A program made the translations under genes and the position numbers. A model generated the notes under the pieces. The model worked only from the letters and a program-made list of their open reading frames with translations, was not told where the DNA came from and did no database searches. A stretch of 43,775 bases of DNA from CAZRSW01 sp964602845 (lineage in GTDB: Bacteria > Chloroflexota > Dehalococcoidia > Lucifugimonadales > UBA826), in contig CAZRSW010000016.1 in assembly GCA_964602845.1 (NCBI GenBank), positions 1 through 43,775 on the forward strand. Reading direction: 5' to 3'. Positions 36,255-43,775 of the stretch are shown here, one piece after another (the first letter of the stretch is position 1; the number at the start of each line of letters is the position of its first letter).

Positions 36255-37283
36255 TTATACTGTGGCTAAGGTTGGGTTCCTAAGTGGCTCTGATATGGTG
36301 TGTTCATCTAGCTCAGTCGCCTCTTTCTGGTATACCTGTACCCTATAACTATGGTGATCCGCGATACAAAGCCTTAATTTTCCGTCAACCCGAACCGAGG
36401 TTGGCTTTCTGAGATATTTTTCCTCTTCTAGGTTGGCCATTTCTCTTAGTCGATTTGGGTAAGCGTTTGTCAACATATAATTTCTAGCGCATCTTGATAA
36501 AGAGGCATCACCAAGGAATTTCCAGATGTATCTTCCTTTGGAGTCAAACATCAAAACTCTGTTGTTGGCCCAGTCAGTTACATAGATATCTCCATGTAAA
36601 TCGACGGTTACGGATGATGGGCCCTGCATAGTTAAACCCGTTACTGGATTTCCTGTGATGGACATGATGTGATCAGCTTCGTCTGTAAATACCTGGATCC
36701 TATTATTTCCCCAATCTGCAACGTAAATATTACCCAATTCATCTACGTGCACCCCCCACGGGGTGTCAAATTTACCGTCCTCGCTACCATGAGTGCCGAA
36801 TTGAGACAAGAACTCACCGCTGGACGTATATTTTTGTATCCTGTGGTTTAGCGAATCTGCAACGATCATATTACCTTGAGTATCGAATCCGATCCCCGTA
36901 GGTGCGTTAAACTCGCCCTCCTTACTGCCAAGATTTCCCCATCGAGTTATAAATTCTCCATCGCTGCTAAAGGTACTTATGTTATGGTTTGCCTCATCAC
37001 TAACGTAAAGGTTGCCCTTACAGTCTGTTATTATCTGCACTGGCCATTCGAACTGCCCCTCACCCTTGCCGTATGATCCTATCTGTACCAAATCGTCAGT
37101 AAGCTGTTCTGCGTCGTCAAATGTCCATACCCTAATAAATGCAGAACCAACGTTCCGAGTTAGTATATAGATAACGTCGTTAGAGCCAAAGGCTACGTCA
37201 ATGGGGAATCCAGTAATACGACGCATTCCTAGAGTTTTTAGGTAAGGATATCCTTCTCTTAGTAACCCTATTGGTCTTCCCAT
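36255..37283 (-). CDS. NHL-repeat beta-propeller protein
   Basis: A 342-residue protein made of NHL-type repeats. Recurrent blocks read GFPIDVAFGSNDVIYI, WPVQIITDCKGNLYVSDEANHNI, APTGIGFDTQGNMIVADSLNHRIQKY, TPWGVHVDELGNIYVADWGNNRIQVF and GPSSVTVDLHGDIYVTDWANNRVLMF. A final KPTSVRVDGKLRLCIADHHSYRVQVY block completes about six blades. There is no signal peptide. It is the last gene of the DUF1800-DUF1800-DUF1501-NHL operon, 18 bp after DUF1501. Propellers of this kind bind proteins or RNA or cap enzymes; the role here is unknown. Confidence 0.88.
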   Translation of the reverse strand: MGRPIGLLREGYPYLKTLGMRRITGFPIDVAFGSNDVIYILTRNVGSAFIRVWTFDDAEQLTDDLVQIGSYGKGEGQFEWPVQIITDCKGNLYVSDEANHNISTFSSDGEFITRWGNLGSKEGEFNAPTGIGFDTQGNMIVADSLNHRIQKYTSSGEFLSQFGTHGSEDGKFDTPWGVHVDELGNIYVADWGNNRIQVFTDEADHIMSITGNPVTGLTMQGPSSVTVDLHGDIYVTDWANNRVLMFDSKGRYIWKFLGDASLSRCARNYMLTNAYPNRLREMANLEEEKYLRKPTSVRVDGKLRLCIADHHSYRVQVYQKEATELDEHTISEPLRNPTLATV

Positions 37284-37301
37284 AAATACACCTCTGTTTC
37301 A

Positions 37302-38438
37302 CTAAATTGAAAATGGTTTTAATTGCTCGAATTGTCCATGTACAATGGGATTGGCTTCAAGGCCAAGCCATTGCTCAAGGACAGTACTGTAAAGCCCCCT
37401 GAAATCATAAGTATGCTGTAAGTCTTCGCCGTGCTCCCACTTTGATGGATCTAGTGAAGGGTATTCAGAATAAAGCCCGCCTTTAACGTTTTTACCAACT
37501 AGGAAGGCCCCACCACCCGAACCATGGTCAGTACCACTGCCGTTATCCCTCATTCTGCGCCCAAACTCCGTAAATATTAATACCGCTACGTTATCAGCTG
37601 CATCATGTTCTTCCAGATCGTCTATAAAATCAGCTATAGCTCCAGTGAGATCCTTGAGTAACCCGGGGTGGGCGAGCATTTCGTTTGCGTGATGATCATA
37701 TCCGCCGTGGTTAGTATAAAAAATTCGAGTGCCTAGGTTTGCCAGGTGGATTCTGGCGACATCCCTGAGACTCTTTGCTATAGGGTTATCCGCGTACTCA
37801 ATTGTGGACGTATATGATTCCGAGACATCTGCTAGCAAATCTGCACCTTTTAGTACATCCATACCGGTTTTGCCTATGTATTCTGTCACTGGTCCACTTC
37901 CTATAGCTTGGCCATAGATGTTTTTGAAAGCTTCTATCGATCTATCTCGTAGCTGTTCTTTTTCTGCATCGTTCATGACTCCATAGCCTTCAATGTCTCC
38001 TATTGATGTAATAGGGACGCCACTTTTTGCCATAGCCCGAGGCAATCCGCGTCCGATATTCACCCCCGTTAGCACATTCCTTTGACTGGGATCTAGTTCT
38101 TCGACGGCGAGCCCAAGCCATCCTTCGTTTACCACTTTATCCGGTTCGCATGTATGCCAAATGTCCATACCTCGAAAGTGAGATCGATTCGAATTCGGGT
38201 ATCCAATGCCTTGAACAATACCTAGTTTGCCTTCGTCATATAGAGTTTTAAATGCAGAAGCATTGGGGTTAAATGCTAAAGTATCATCCATTGGGATCAT
38301 CTCGTCTTCTTTTATTACAACTTTCTTCCTCGAATTGTAATAATGCCCGTTGGTGTAAGGAATTACGGTGTTCATAAAATCGTTACCACCAGTTAGCTGG
38401 ACCACCACGAGTACTTTATCTTGATTCTTACTGATCAT
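37302..38438 (-). CDS. DUF1501 protein (alkaline-phosphatase-like fold)
   Basis: A 378-residue DUF1501 member. It begins VLVVVQLTGGNDFMNTVIPY (9-28), the sulfatase/phosphatase-like first strand and metal site, then SNRSHFRGMDIWHT, TNHGGYDHHANEM (near 249-261) and FTEFGRRMRDNGSGTDHGSGGGAFLVG (near 299-325), so the conserved His/Asp/Gly core is present. Most DUF1501 proteins carry a Tat signal peptide; none is visible here. It sits 32 bp after a DUF1800 gene, the usual partner. The function is not established. Confidence 0.9.
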   Translation of the reverse strand: MISKNQDKVLVVVQLTGGNDFMNTVIPYTNGHYYNSRKKVVIKEDEMIPMDDTLAFNPNASAFKTLYDEGKLGIVQGIGYPNSNRSHFRGMDIWHTCEPDKVVNEGWLGLAVEELDPSQRNVLTGVNIGRGLPRAMAKSGVPITSIGDIEGYGVMNDAEKEQLRDRSIEAFKNIYGQAIGSGPVTEYIGKTGMDVLKGADLLADVSESYTSTIEYADNPIAKSLRDVARIHLANLGTRIFYTNHGGYDHHANEMLAHPGLLKDLTGAIADFIDDLEEHDAADNVAVLIFTEFGRRMRDNGSGTDHGSGGGAFLVGKNVKGGLYSEYPSLDPSKWEHGEDLQHTYDFRGLYSTVLEQWLGLEANPIVHGQFEQLKPFSI

Positions 38439-38464
38439 TGCTAATAGACTCCTTCATACGAATT

Positions 38465-39837
38465 GGCATCTTATGCGAATTGATAATCTACGGTTGAGAC
38501 AATCATTTTAAGTACATCAGATATGTCCACGGATTCAGAACGATTTTCTTCTAGATGTTTCGTGTATGCTACCAATTCTGAATGAGTGGTGTCGCTCACG
38601 ACAATACCGCCGAGAAGGTCGAGACATCGATCCACCAGGGCTGATGGGTCATCGTCCAGGCTCCCAGCTCTCTTTACAATTTCTTTAATTCCGGGCTTGT
38701 TTACGTCATCAAACTCTGTTTCGGCGAAATTTACCCGTTCGCTTAATGTTCCAGAATCTATCCATTCGTGCCCTGTGTGCCATCCTTCCACCGTCGGGGG
38801 ATTAAGTAACATTTGTCCCATAACTTCTAAAGTCCCTAGGTAGGTTTGGAGTCCTGGCTTTAATTCCCTGTATTCGCCAGTTTGCCTTAGTACTCCGACT
38901 ACGAGTTCAGTAGGGCTTTTGACCTTCTTGCGGTTGATGGATGTTTTGAATGAATCTGAATTGAACAAGCTTTTCAAAACAGCTCGCATGTCTCCATCTG
39001 AATTTAGGAAAATCTCTGATAGTGCATTAACTAGGTTTTCATCTTTTGGAGGTTCTATATCCCATGATGGGACTTGAGGTTCATCCTCGACAAAAAAGTT
39101 GTACAGGTGTCGGCAAACAAATCTAGCGGTTGCTGGCTGTTTAACTATGATATCTATTATGTCTTCGCCGTCGAAGTTACCTGTTTGTCCTAGGAATGTT
39201 TTTGGGCCGAAATCATGGTCTTCTGGGTGAAACTCAAACCGAGCAGGGTAAAACCCCTGTGGATAAAGTGGTATAGGCTGGCTGAAGGTCCAACCTGTGA
39301 ACGCTCTCGAGGCATTTTTTATATCGTCTTCAGTGTAGTTGCCGACGCCCATAGAAAACAGTTCTAAAAGTTCCCTGCCGTAGTTTTCATTGATCTCATT
39401 TTTATGATTTTCATTATTGTCGAGCCAGAAAATCATTGCCGGGTCTTTGGAGAGTTGCAGAAGCATTGTTTTGAAATCAGCTAATCCAACTTTTCTAAAG
39501 GTCTCAATTTCCTCAAAAAGTGAGAGGCTATGTTCTCCTTTACCCCAGGCGACGGGAAATACCTGATGCAAGAATAAGGTCATCTTTTCTTCCAGGGGTC
39601 TCTGGCTGTTTATCATCCGATATAACCATTTGGGAATGTAACCTACTAGCGCTTCATGGGTGTAATATCGGTCCAGGAAATTATCTTCGATATATGGAAA
39701 TCTTTCAGGATTGACCAAATCATCTACGACTTCTTCGTACGTCTTCTCTGCTGTAAGACGATCCAACTCTTCTGGGGTAGCACCGAAACTTGCTCTTCTC
39801 ATGAGATGTGCTATTTGATTTCTGTCAGATTTCATGA
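38465..39837. repeat. Perfect direct repeat, copy 1 (1373 bp)
   Basis: This segment is identical base for base, wherever I compared it, to 39889-41261 (offset 1424). It begins six bases after the DUF1800 stop and ends two bases before its ATG. One mismatch (39838 C against 41262 T) is followed by shared GGATCC, then the flanks differ. The 51-bp spacer between copies is unique. Confidence 0.95.
38471..39835 (-). CDS. DUF1800 protein, copy 1
   Basis: A 454-residue DUF1800 protein, starting HLMRRASFGATPEELDRL (10-27), the family's N-terminal signature. Other conserved blocks are MTLFLHQVFPV (near 85), ENYGRELLELFSMGVGNYTEDDIKNASRAFTGW (near 145-177), RFVCRHLYNFFV (near 240) and PTVEGWHTGHEWID (near 359-372). 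There is no signal peptide. DUF1800 and DUF1501 genes are regularly paired in bacteria, but the role is unknown. It is identical in sequence to copy 2 just upstream. AAGGATCCGTC precedes the ATG, a plausible binding site. Confidence 0.93.
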   Translation of the reverse strand: MKSDRNQIAHLMRRASFGATPEELDRLTAEKTYEEVVDDLVNPERFPYIEDNFLDRYYTHEALVGYIPKWLYRMINSQRPLEEKMTLFLHQVFPVAWGKGEHSLSLFEEIETFRKVGLADFKTMLLQLSKDPAMIFWLDNNENHKNEINENYGRELLELFSMGVGNYTEDDIKNASRAFTGWTFSQPIPLYPQGFYPARFEFHPEDHDFGPKTFLGQTGNFDGEDIIDIIVKQPATARFVCRHLYNFFVEDEPQVPSWDIEPPKDENLVNALSEIFLNSDGDMRAVLKSLFNSDSFKTSINRKKVKSPTELVVGVLRQTGEYRELKPGLQTYLGTLEVMGQMLLNPPTVEGWHTGHEWIDSGTLSERVNFAETEFDDVNKPGIKEIVKRAGSLDDDPSALVDRCLDLLGGIVVSDTTHSELVAYTKHLEENRSESVDISDVLKMIVSTVDYQFA

Positions 39838-39888
39838 CGGATCCTTTTCCGGGCTATCTTTTTAATATGTTTTTAGCTCCCAGGCTCA

Positions 39889-41261
39889 GGCATCTTATGC
39901 GAATTGATAATCTACGGTTGAGACAATCATTTTAAGTACATCAGATATGTCCACGGATTCAGAACGATTTTCTTCTAGATGTTTCGTGTATGCTACCAAT
40001 TCTGAATGAGTGGTGTCGCTCACGACAATACCGCCGAGAAGGTCGAGACATCGATCCACCAGGGCTGATGGGTCATCGTCCAGGCTCCCAGCTCTCTTTA
40101 CAATTTCTTTAATTCCGGGCTTGTTTACGTCATCAAACTCTGTTTCGGCGAAATTTACCCGTTCGCTTAATGTTCCAGAATCTATCCATTCGTGCCCTGT
40201 GTGCCATCCTTCCACCGTCGGGGGATTAAGTAACATTTGTCCCATAACTTCTAAAGTCCCTAGGTAGGTTTGGAGTCCTGGCTTTAATTCCCTGTATTCG
40301 CCAGTTTGCCTTAGTACTCCGACTACGAGTTCAGTAGGGCTTTTGACCTTCTTGCGGTTGATGGATGTTTTGAATGAATCTGAATTGAACAAGCTTTTCA
40401 AAACAGCTCGCATGTCTCCATCTGAATTTAGGAAAATCTCTGATAGTGCATTAACTAGGTTTTCATCTTTTGGAGGTTCTATATCCCATGATGGGACTTG
40501 AGGTTCATCCTCGACAAAAAAGTTGTACAGGTGTCGGCAAACAAATCTAGCGGTTGCTGGCTGTTTAACTATGATATCTATTATGTCTTCGCCGTCGAAG
40601 TTACCTGTTTGTCCTAGGAATGTTTTTGGGCCGAAATCATGGTCTTCTGGGTGAAACTCAAACCGAGCAGGGTAAAACCCCTGTGGATAAAGTGGTATAG
40701 GCTGGCTGAAGGTCCAACCTGTGAACGCTCTCGAGGCATTTTTTATATCGTCTTCAGTGTAGTTGCCGACGCCCATAGAAAACAGTTCTAAAAGTTCCCT
40801 GCCGTAGTTTTCATTGATCTCATTTTTATGATTTTCATTATTGTCGAGCCAGAAAATCATTGCCGGGTCTTTGGAGAGTTGCAGAAGCATTGTTTTGAAA
40901 TCAGCTAATCCAACTTTTCTAAAGGTCTCAATTTCCTCAAAAAGTGAGAGGCTATGTTCTCCTTTACCCCAGGCGACGGGAAATACCTGATGCAAGAATA
41001 AGGTCATCTTTTCTTCCAGGGGTCTCTGGCTGTTTATCATCCGATATAACCATTTGGGAATGTAACCTACTAGCGCTTCATGGGTGTAATATCGGTCCAG
41101 GAAATTATCTTCGATATATGGAAATCTTTCAGGATTGACCAAATCATCTACGACTTCTTCGTACGTCTTCTCTGCTGTAAGACGATCCAACTCTTCTGGG
41201 GTAGCACCGAAACTTGCTCTTCTCATGAGATGTGCTATTTGATTTCTGTCAGATTTCATGA
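39889..41261. repeat. Perfect direct repeat, copy 2 (1373 bp)
   Basis: Second copy of the 1373-bp repeat that spans the DUF1800 gene. The left edge GGCATC (39889-39894) is preceded by TCA, while copy 1's is preceded by ATT, so this edge is sharp. No insertion-sequence ends or target-site repeats are visible at the edges. Confidence 0.95.
39895..41259 (-). CDS. DUF1800 protein, copy 2 (identical to copy 1)
   Basis: Encodes the same 454-residue DUF1800 protein as 38471-39835, with an identical translation and, as far as I can compare by eye, identical bases, including the third positions. Upstream of its ATG there is AGGAGG at 15 bases, a wider spacing than ideal, and TTCTGGATCCATC close by, so translation may differ from copy 1. 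It is the first gene of the operon, 59 bp ahead of copy 1. Synonymous identity implies either a very recent duplication, active gene conversion, or an assembly artefact. Confidence 0.9.
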   Translation of the reverse strand: MKSDRNQIAHLMRRASFGATPEELDRLTAEKTYEEVVDDLVNPERFPYIEDNFLDRYYTHEALVGYIPKWLYRMINSQRPLEEKMTLFLHQVFPVAWGKGEHSLSLFEEIETFRKVGLADFKTMLLQLSKDPAMIFWLDNNENHKNEINENYGRELLELFSMGVGNYTEDDIKNASRAFTGWTFSQPIPLYPQGFYPARFEFHPEDHDFGPKTFLGQTGNFDGEDIIDIIVKQPATARFVCRHLYNFFVEDEPQVPSWDIEPPKDENLVNALSEIFLNSDGDMRAVLKSLFNSDSFKTSINRKKVKSPTELVVGVLRQTGEYRELKPGLQTYLGTLEVMGQMLLNPPTVEGWHTGHEWIDSGTLSERVNFAETEFDDVNKPGIKEIVKRAGSLDDDPSALVDRCLDLLGGIVVSDTTHSELVAYTKHLEENRSESVDISDVLKMIVSTVDYQFA

Positions 41262-41814
41262 TGGATCCAGAAGTCCTCCTAATGCATCAGTCGTTTTATG
41301 GTTTTTCTTGGTGCTCTAGTCTATGGTCAGAAATTTATCACATTTCGTTACGGTTTGGAACTAAAAGCCACTTGGATTTTAGTTGATTTGATTTCAAGTA
41401 AGAGCAGAGAAAACATTCGGTTGCCTGATTACCAATATCATCGGCAAATGCCGGTTGGCCAACCATTTTGTGATAATGGGATGGAACAGTAGTCATAGTA
41501 ATTCCTGTTATTTTTTCTTTCGTCAACGAGAAATACCTCCCAATGAAAATTTGGTTCTTGTATCTTTTTGCTGTCTTGAACATGTTTTAAATAAGTCCTC
41601 CGACAATTGATTCATTTGCCTTAATACGCTTCAGGTAGACAAGATGAATCTTTAATATCAAATAATTCCATTCATGCGTGCTTACCGATCCGGTTACATT
41701 AATAAGATCGTAGGATAAATACCTATATGAAAGGCTTGATTCAAACCTATAGCTGCCGTTAAGCTGATAACGTTGACATGTTAGGTTATTTTATAAAGAT
41801 ATTGGAGGCAGAAG
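41260..41814. other. Intergenic region (555 bp)
   Basis: I see no confident gene here. It contains a weak minus-strand frame (41338-41496, listed separately) and the start regions of the divergent DUF1800 and sulfite-oxidase-like genes. The sequence is AT-rich. A TTGACA at 41773-41778 lies too close to the ATG at 41815 to be a convincing promoter for that gene. GGAGG at 41804-41808 is its ribosome binding site. Confidence 0.5.
41338..41496 (-). CDS. Possible small protein, 52 aa (uncertain)
   Basis: A minus-strand frame extends to 41583, but the ATG at 41496 has AGGA six bases upstream and is the likelier start. The predicted product, MTTVPSHYHKMVGQPAFA and onward, contains a CFLC pair and a basic C-terminus. 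I recognise no family. It lies 78 bp ahead of the DUF1800 copy 2 on the same strand, so it could be a leader gene or simply chance coding potential in an AT-rich gap. Confidence 0.25.
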   Translation of the reverse strand: MTTVPSHYHKMVGQPAFADDIGNQATECFLCSYLKSNQLKSKWLLVPNRNEM

Positions 41815-42924
41815 ATGCACTGTAAGTGTAGTAAGGTCGGGGGCCCACAGCTAATGGATTCACCAAGGGTAGCCCGACCAATAAATAAAAATCTCAAGCC
41901 CGTTGAGACCGAACCTATGATAGGTGAGACCCCGACCCCAGCACTCGATTCGTGGCTGACTCCCAACTCCGATTTCTATATTAGAAATCACTTCGACTTT
42001 CCCGATTTTTCAGATTCCCCGGATAGTGATTGGACTGTAAACATAACCGGCTCCGTTAAAAATCCAGGCTCTTTTACTTTTTCAGATCTGTCCAAATTTC
42101 CGAAGCATACTCAGGCTGTGACGATGGAATGTGCCGGAAATAACAGAATTGATCTGACACCCAGAGTGCCCGGAAATCAATTTGAGTCAGGAGCTGTAAG
42201 TACTGCTGTATGGGCTGGAATTTCACTTGCACAAGCACTAGAATCATTCGAAATTGACCCTAAAGCTAAGGAACTGCTCTTCGAAGGAGAAGATTCAGGA
42301 GAACCCGAACCAGGTATAAAGACTCAGAACTTCCAGCGTAGTTTACCTATAGATGTGGCCATGCATCCAGACACAATGCTTGCTTTCGAAATGAATGGCG
42401 AGCCAATAGGGGTGGAGCATGGTGGCCCACTACGTTTAGTAGTCCCGGGTTGGTACGGAATGGCTTCTGTAAAGTGGGTACGCCAAATCACAGCATTGAA
42501 TAGTCCTTTTGAGGGCTATTTTCAAACGTACAAATACATGTTCAGATCTGGCGAAATTCCTGCAAGACCGGTCAGTTTGATGCAAGTGAAATCACTCATA
42601 ACTTCTCCAATGAGCGGAACTGACGTAAAGGGAGATTCCCACTCAATATCTGGATTTGCCTGGTCTGGTAATGCAGAAATAGACTCCGTAGATGTCTCCA
42701 CAGACGGTGGATCTACCTGGAAGCCAGCCAGACTTGTCGGGCCTTCCGATAAATACTCGTGGCGTCAGTGGAACTTCTCTTGGATCAGCGCCAACACGGG
42801 TCACCACACCATACTATCCAGGGCCGAAGACAAGCTAGGAAATATACAACCCGCAAAATCTAATTGGAACGAATTAGGATATGAGGTGAATGGATTTAAA
42901 TCCATTTGTGTGAACGTAGTTTAA
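41815..42924 (+). CDS. Sulfite-oxidase-like molybdopterin enzyme
   Basis: A 369-residue protein of the sulfite oxidase fold. The Moco domain has YIRNHFDFPDF (near 55-65), SDWTVNITGSVKNPGSFTFSDL, and the molybdenum-ligating Cys106 in TMECAGNNR. GGPLRLVVPGWYGMASVKWVRQI (near 204-226) is the second signature. The C-terminal Mo-co dimerisation domain has SISGFAWSGNAEIDSVDVSTDGGSTWKPA and WRQWNFSW. The protein lacks a heme-b domain and any visible signal peptide, so its electron acceptor is unknown and a cytoplasmic location is possible. The N-terminal MHCKCSKVGG has two extra cysteines. GGAGG precedes the ATG. Confidence 0.92.
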   Translation: MHCKCSKVGGPQLMDSPRVARPINKNLKPVETEPMIGETPTPALDSWLTPNSDFYIRNHFDFPDFSDSPDSDWTVNITGSVKNPGSFTFSDLSKFPKHTQAVTMECAGNNRIDLTPRVPGNQFESGAVSTAVWAGISLAQALESFEIDPKAKELLFEGEDSGEPEPGIKTQNFQRSLPIDVAMHPDTMLAFEMNGEPIGVEHGGPLRLVVPGWYGMASVKWVRQITALNSPFEGYFQTYKYMFRSGEIPARPVSLMQVKSLITSPMSGTDVKGDSHSISGFAWSGNAEIDSVDVSTDGGSTWKPARLVGPSDKYSWRQWNFSWISANTGHHTILSRAEDKLGNIQPAKSNWNELGYEVNGFKSICVNVV

Positions 42925-42982
42925 AGAGGTTACTAACTTTTTGATAGATAAACCTAATTCAACTGGTTAATCAATGCGACGG

Positions 42983-43026
42983 TTGAATACTACTTAGACC
43001 ACATTAGGGGTCTAAGTAGTATTCAA
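42983..43026. terminator. Perfect 18-bp hairpin, possible bidirectional terminator
   Basis: TTGAATACTACTTAGACC (42983-43000) pairs without mismatch with 43009-43026 across an 8-base loop. It lies 58 bp after the sulfite-oxidase-like stop and downstream, on the other strand, of the rRNA/tRNA genes, so it could end transcription from both sides. There is no T-tract, so it is not a classic rho-independent terminator. Confidence 0.45.
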
Positions 43027-43091
43027 GGTGATCAATTATCCTGAGATTGTAGAGATTACTCTTTTCCTAAGAACCGAATGTTCTGGTATTC

Positions 43092-43133
43092 GGTAGCGGG
43101 GGTAGGACTCGAACCTGCGACTTTTGGGTTATG
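43092..43133 (-). pseudogene. Partial tRNA-fMet, 3' half only
   Basis: On the minus strand this 42-base stretch matches the 3' half of the intact tRNA-fMet at 43396-43470, from the anticodon CAT through the T-arm to the acceptor ACC, with two substitutions. One breaks a T-stem pair (CCTGC becomes CCTAC), so a functional tRNA is excluded. The match ends abruptly at the anticodon. It is 262 bp from the intact gene. It could be an integration-site duplicate or a failed gene copy. Confidence 0.8.
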
Positions 43134-43395
43134 GGGAGGACTAGGAAGTGTTTATGGAGTGTCATATTTCCCACCTAGTTACGTTCGGTCTTTTCTACCG
43201 TTCATTTCGTACTAATAAATCCATATTGTTTATTAATTCCTGGTAACTATTTTCGGGGGTTTTAAGGTTATATTCTTGCTTACTTATCTAGCGGTGAATG
43301 CATAAATTTCGGCCTATTGCCGGAAAATTTCCGAAATCCACTAATTTGGAAAATATGGTAGAGGGTAATAAGAGGGGATTTTAGTCACAAATGAG

Positions 43396-43470
<75 letters not shown>

Positions 43471-43530
43471 TTGTTAAACTGAATTCTGTCTTTGAATGCT
43501 TGTCATATTAATGTGAGAACCCTAATGTGG

Positions 43531-43775
43531 GTCAAGTCCTCGGCCAATTAGTACCGCTCAGCTGAAGCAGTTACCTGCCTTACACCTGCGGCCTATCAAC
43601 CCTGTAGTCTTCAGGGGGCCTTACTTCCGACCGGAGTCGGAACGGGAAATCTAATCTTGGAGTTGGCTTCGTGCTTAGATGCTTTCAGCGCTTATCACAT
43701 CCAGACTTGGCTACCCGGCTATGCTCCTGGCGGAACAACCGGTACACCAGAGGTCTGTCCTTCCCGGTCCTCTCG
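43531..43775 (-). rRNA. 23S rRNA, 3' end (partial)
   Basis: The minus strand reads toward GGTACTAATTGGCCGAGGAC and CTTGACC at its 3' terminus, the standard end of bacterial 23S rRNA. Upstream are conserved blocks such as GAGAGGACCGGGAAGGACAG (the sarcin-ricin-distal 3' domain), GGTGTACCGGTTG and AGCATCTAAGCACGAAGCC. The gene continues beyond the right edge of the window; the 3' end is placed at about 43531 by the CTTGACC motif and could be off by a few bases. Confidence 0.93.

Noticed and set aside
38465..41261. Insertion sequence or transposon as the cause of the DUF1800 repeat
   Set aside because: No terminal inverted repeats, target-site duplications or transposase gene are visible at the edges.
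41298..41492. 64-residue plus-strand frame
   Set aside because: No ribosome binding site or motif; it lies in a gap between divergent genes and overlaps another weak frame.
41773..41800. TTGACA-based promoter for the sulfite-oxidase-like gene
   Set aside because: The best -10 options are at spacing 13-15 or overlap the ribosome binding site, leaving almost no room for a leader.

Overview
The window looks like an AT-leaning, tightly packed chromosome of an uncultivated marine bacterium. The best guess is Chloroflexota, SAR202/Dehalococcoidia-like. This rests on gene content (an operon of DUF1800, DUF1501 and NHL-repeat genes, a class III CoA-transferase, a Moco sulfite-oxidase-like protein, UbiD/UbiA/UbiX, a mitochondrial-type aconitase) and on short intergenic gaps. 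It is inference: no 16S gene is present, only the 3' end of a 23S rRNA.

Layout. 1-310: three minus-strand tRNAs (Leu-CAG, Val-CAC, Met-CAT). 362-2341: a small unknown gene and purA on the plus strand. 2398-7860: a minus-strand operon rpsO-pnp-dapB-asd-dapA, joining RNA decay with diaminopimelate/lysine synthesis and driven by a clear promoter before rpsO. 7914-13025: an alpha/beta hydrolase, the overlapping set cmk-plsC-glmS (nucleotide, phospholipid and cell-wall precursors), and a PHP phosphoesterase. 13136-17200: ubiX, ubiA, ubiD and an unusual CinA-like/nucleotidyltransferase fusion in one overlapping operon, probably for quinone synthesis. 17410-22648: an HPP membrane protein, divergent from a potassium-uptake set (TrkH/KtrB pore, RCK gate, UspA protein, two single-domain RCK proteins) and pheA. 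22667-25785: two small membrane proteins, an MfnB-like aldolase with a TusA-like tail, a DapA-family aldolase, and rpmB. 25948-30966: a FakA/FakB fatty-acid kinase pair and recG. 31003-36088: aconitase, a 7Fe-type ferredoxin, a CoA-transferase, a 54-residue SEC-C protein not previously called, and a Yip1-like membrane protein. 36255-41259: an operon of two identical DUF1800 genes, DUF1501 and an NHL protein. 41815-42924: a sulfite-oxidase-like molybdoenzyme. 42983-43775: a perfect hairpin, a tRNA-fMet fragment, an intact tRNA-fMet, and the 3' end of 23S rRNA.

Most noteworthy are: pnp, whose frame has no ATG/GTG/TTG between an in-frame stop and the conserved N-terminus but has an ATC six bases after a perfect AGGAGG; a perfect duplication of a 1.37-kb DUF1800 gene whose edges sit almost exactly on the gene; an MfnB-TusA-like fusion beside a variant DapA-like aldolase; a CinA-like/nucleotidyltransferase fusion; and a duplicated 3' half of the initiator tRNA, which could be an attachment-site scar.
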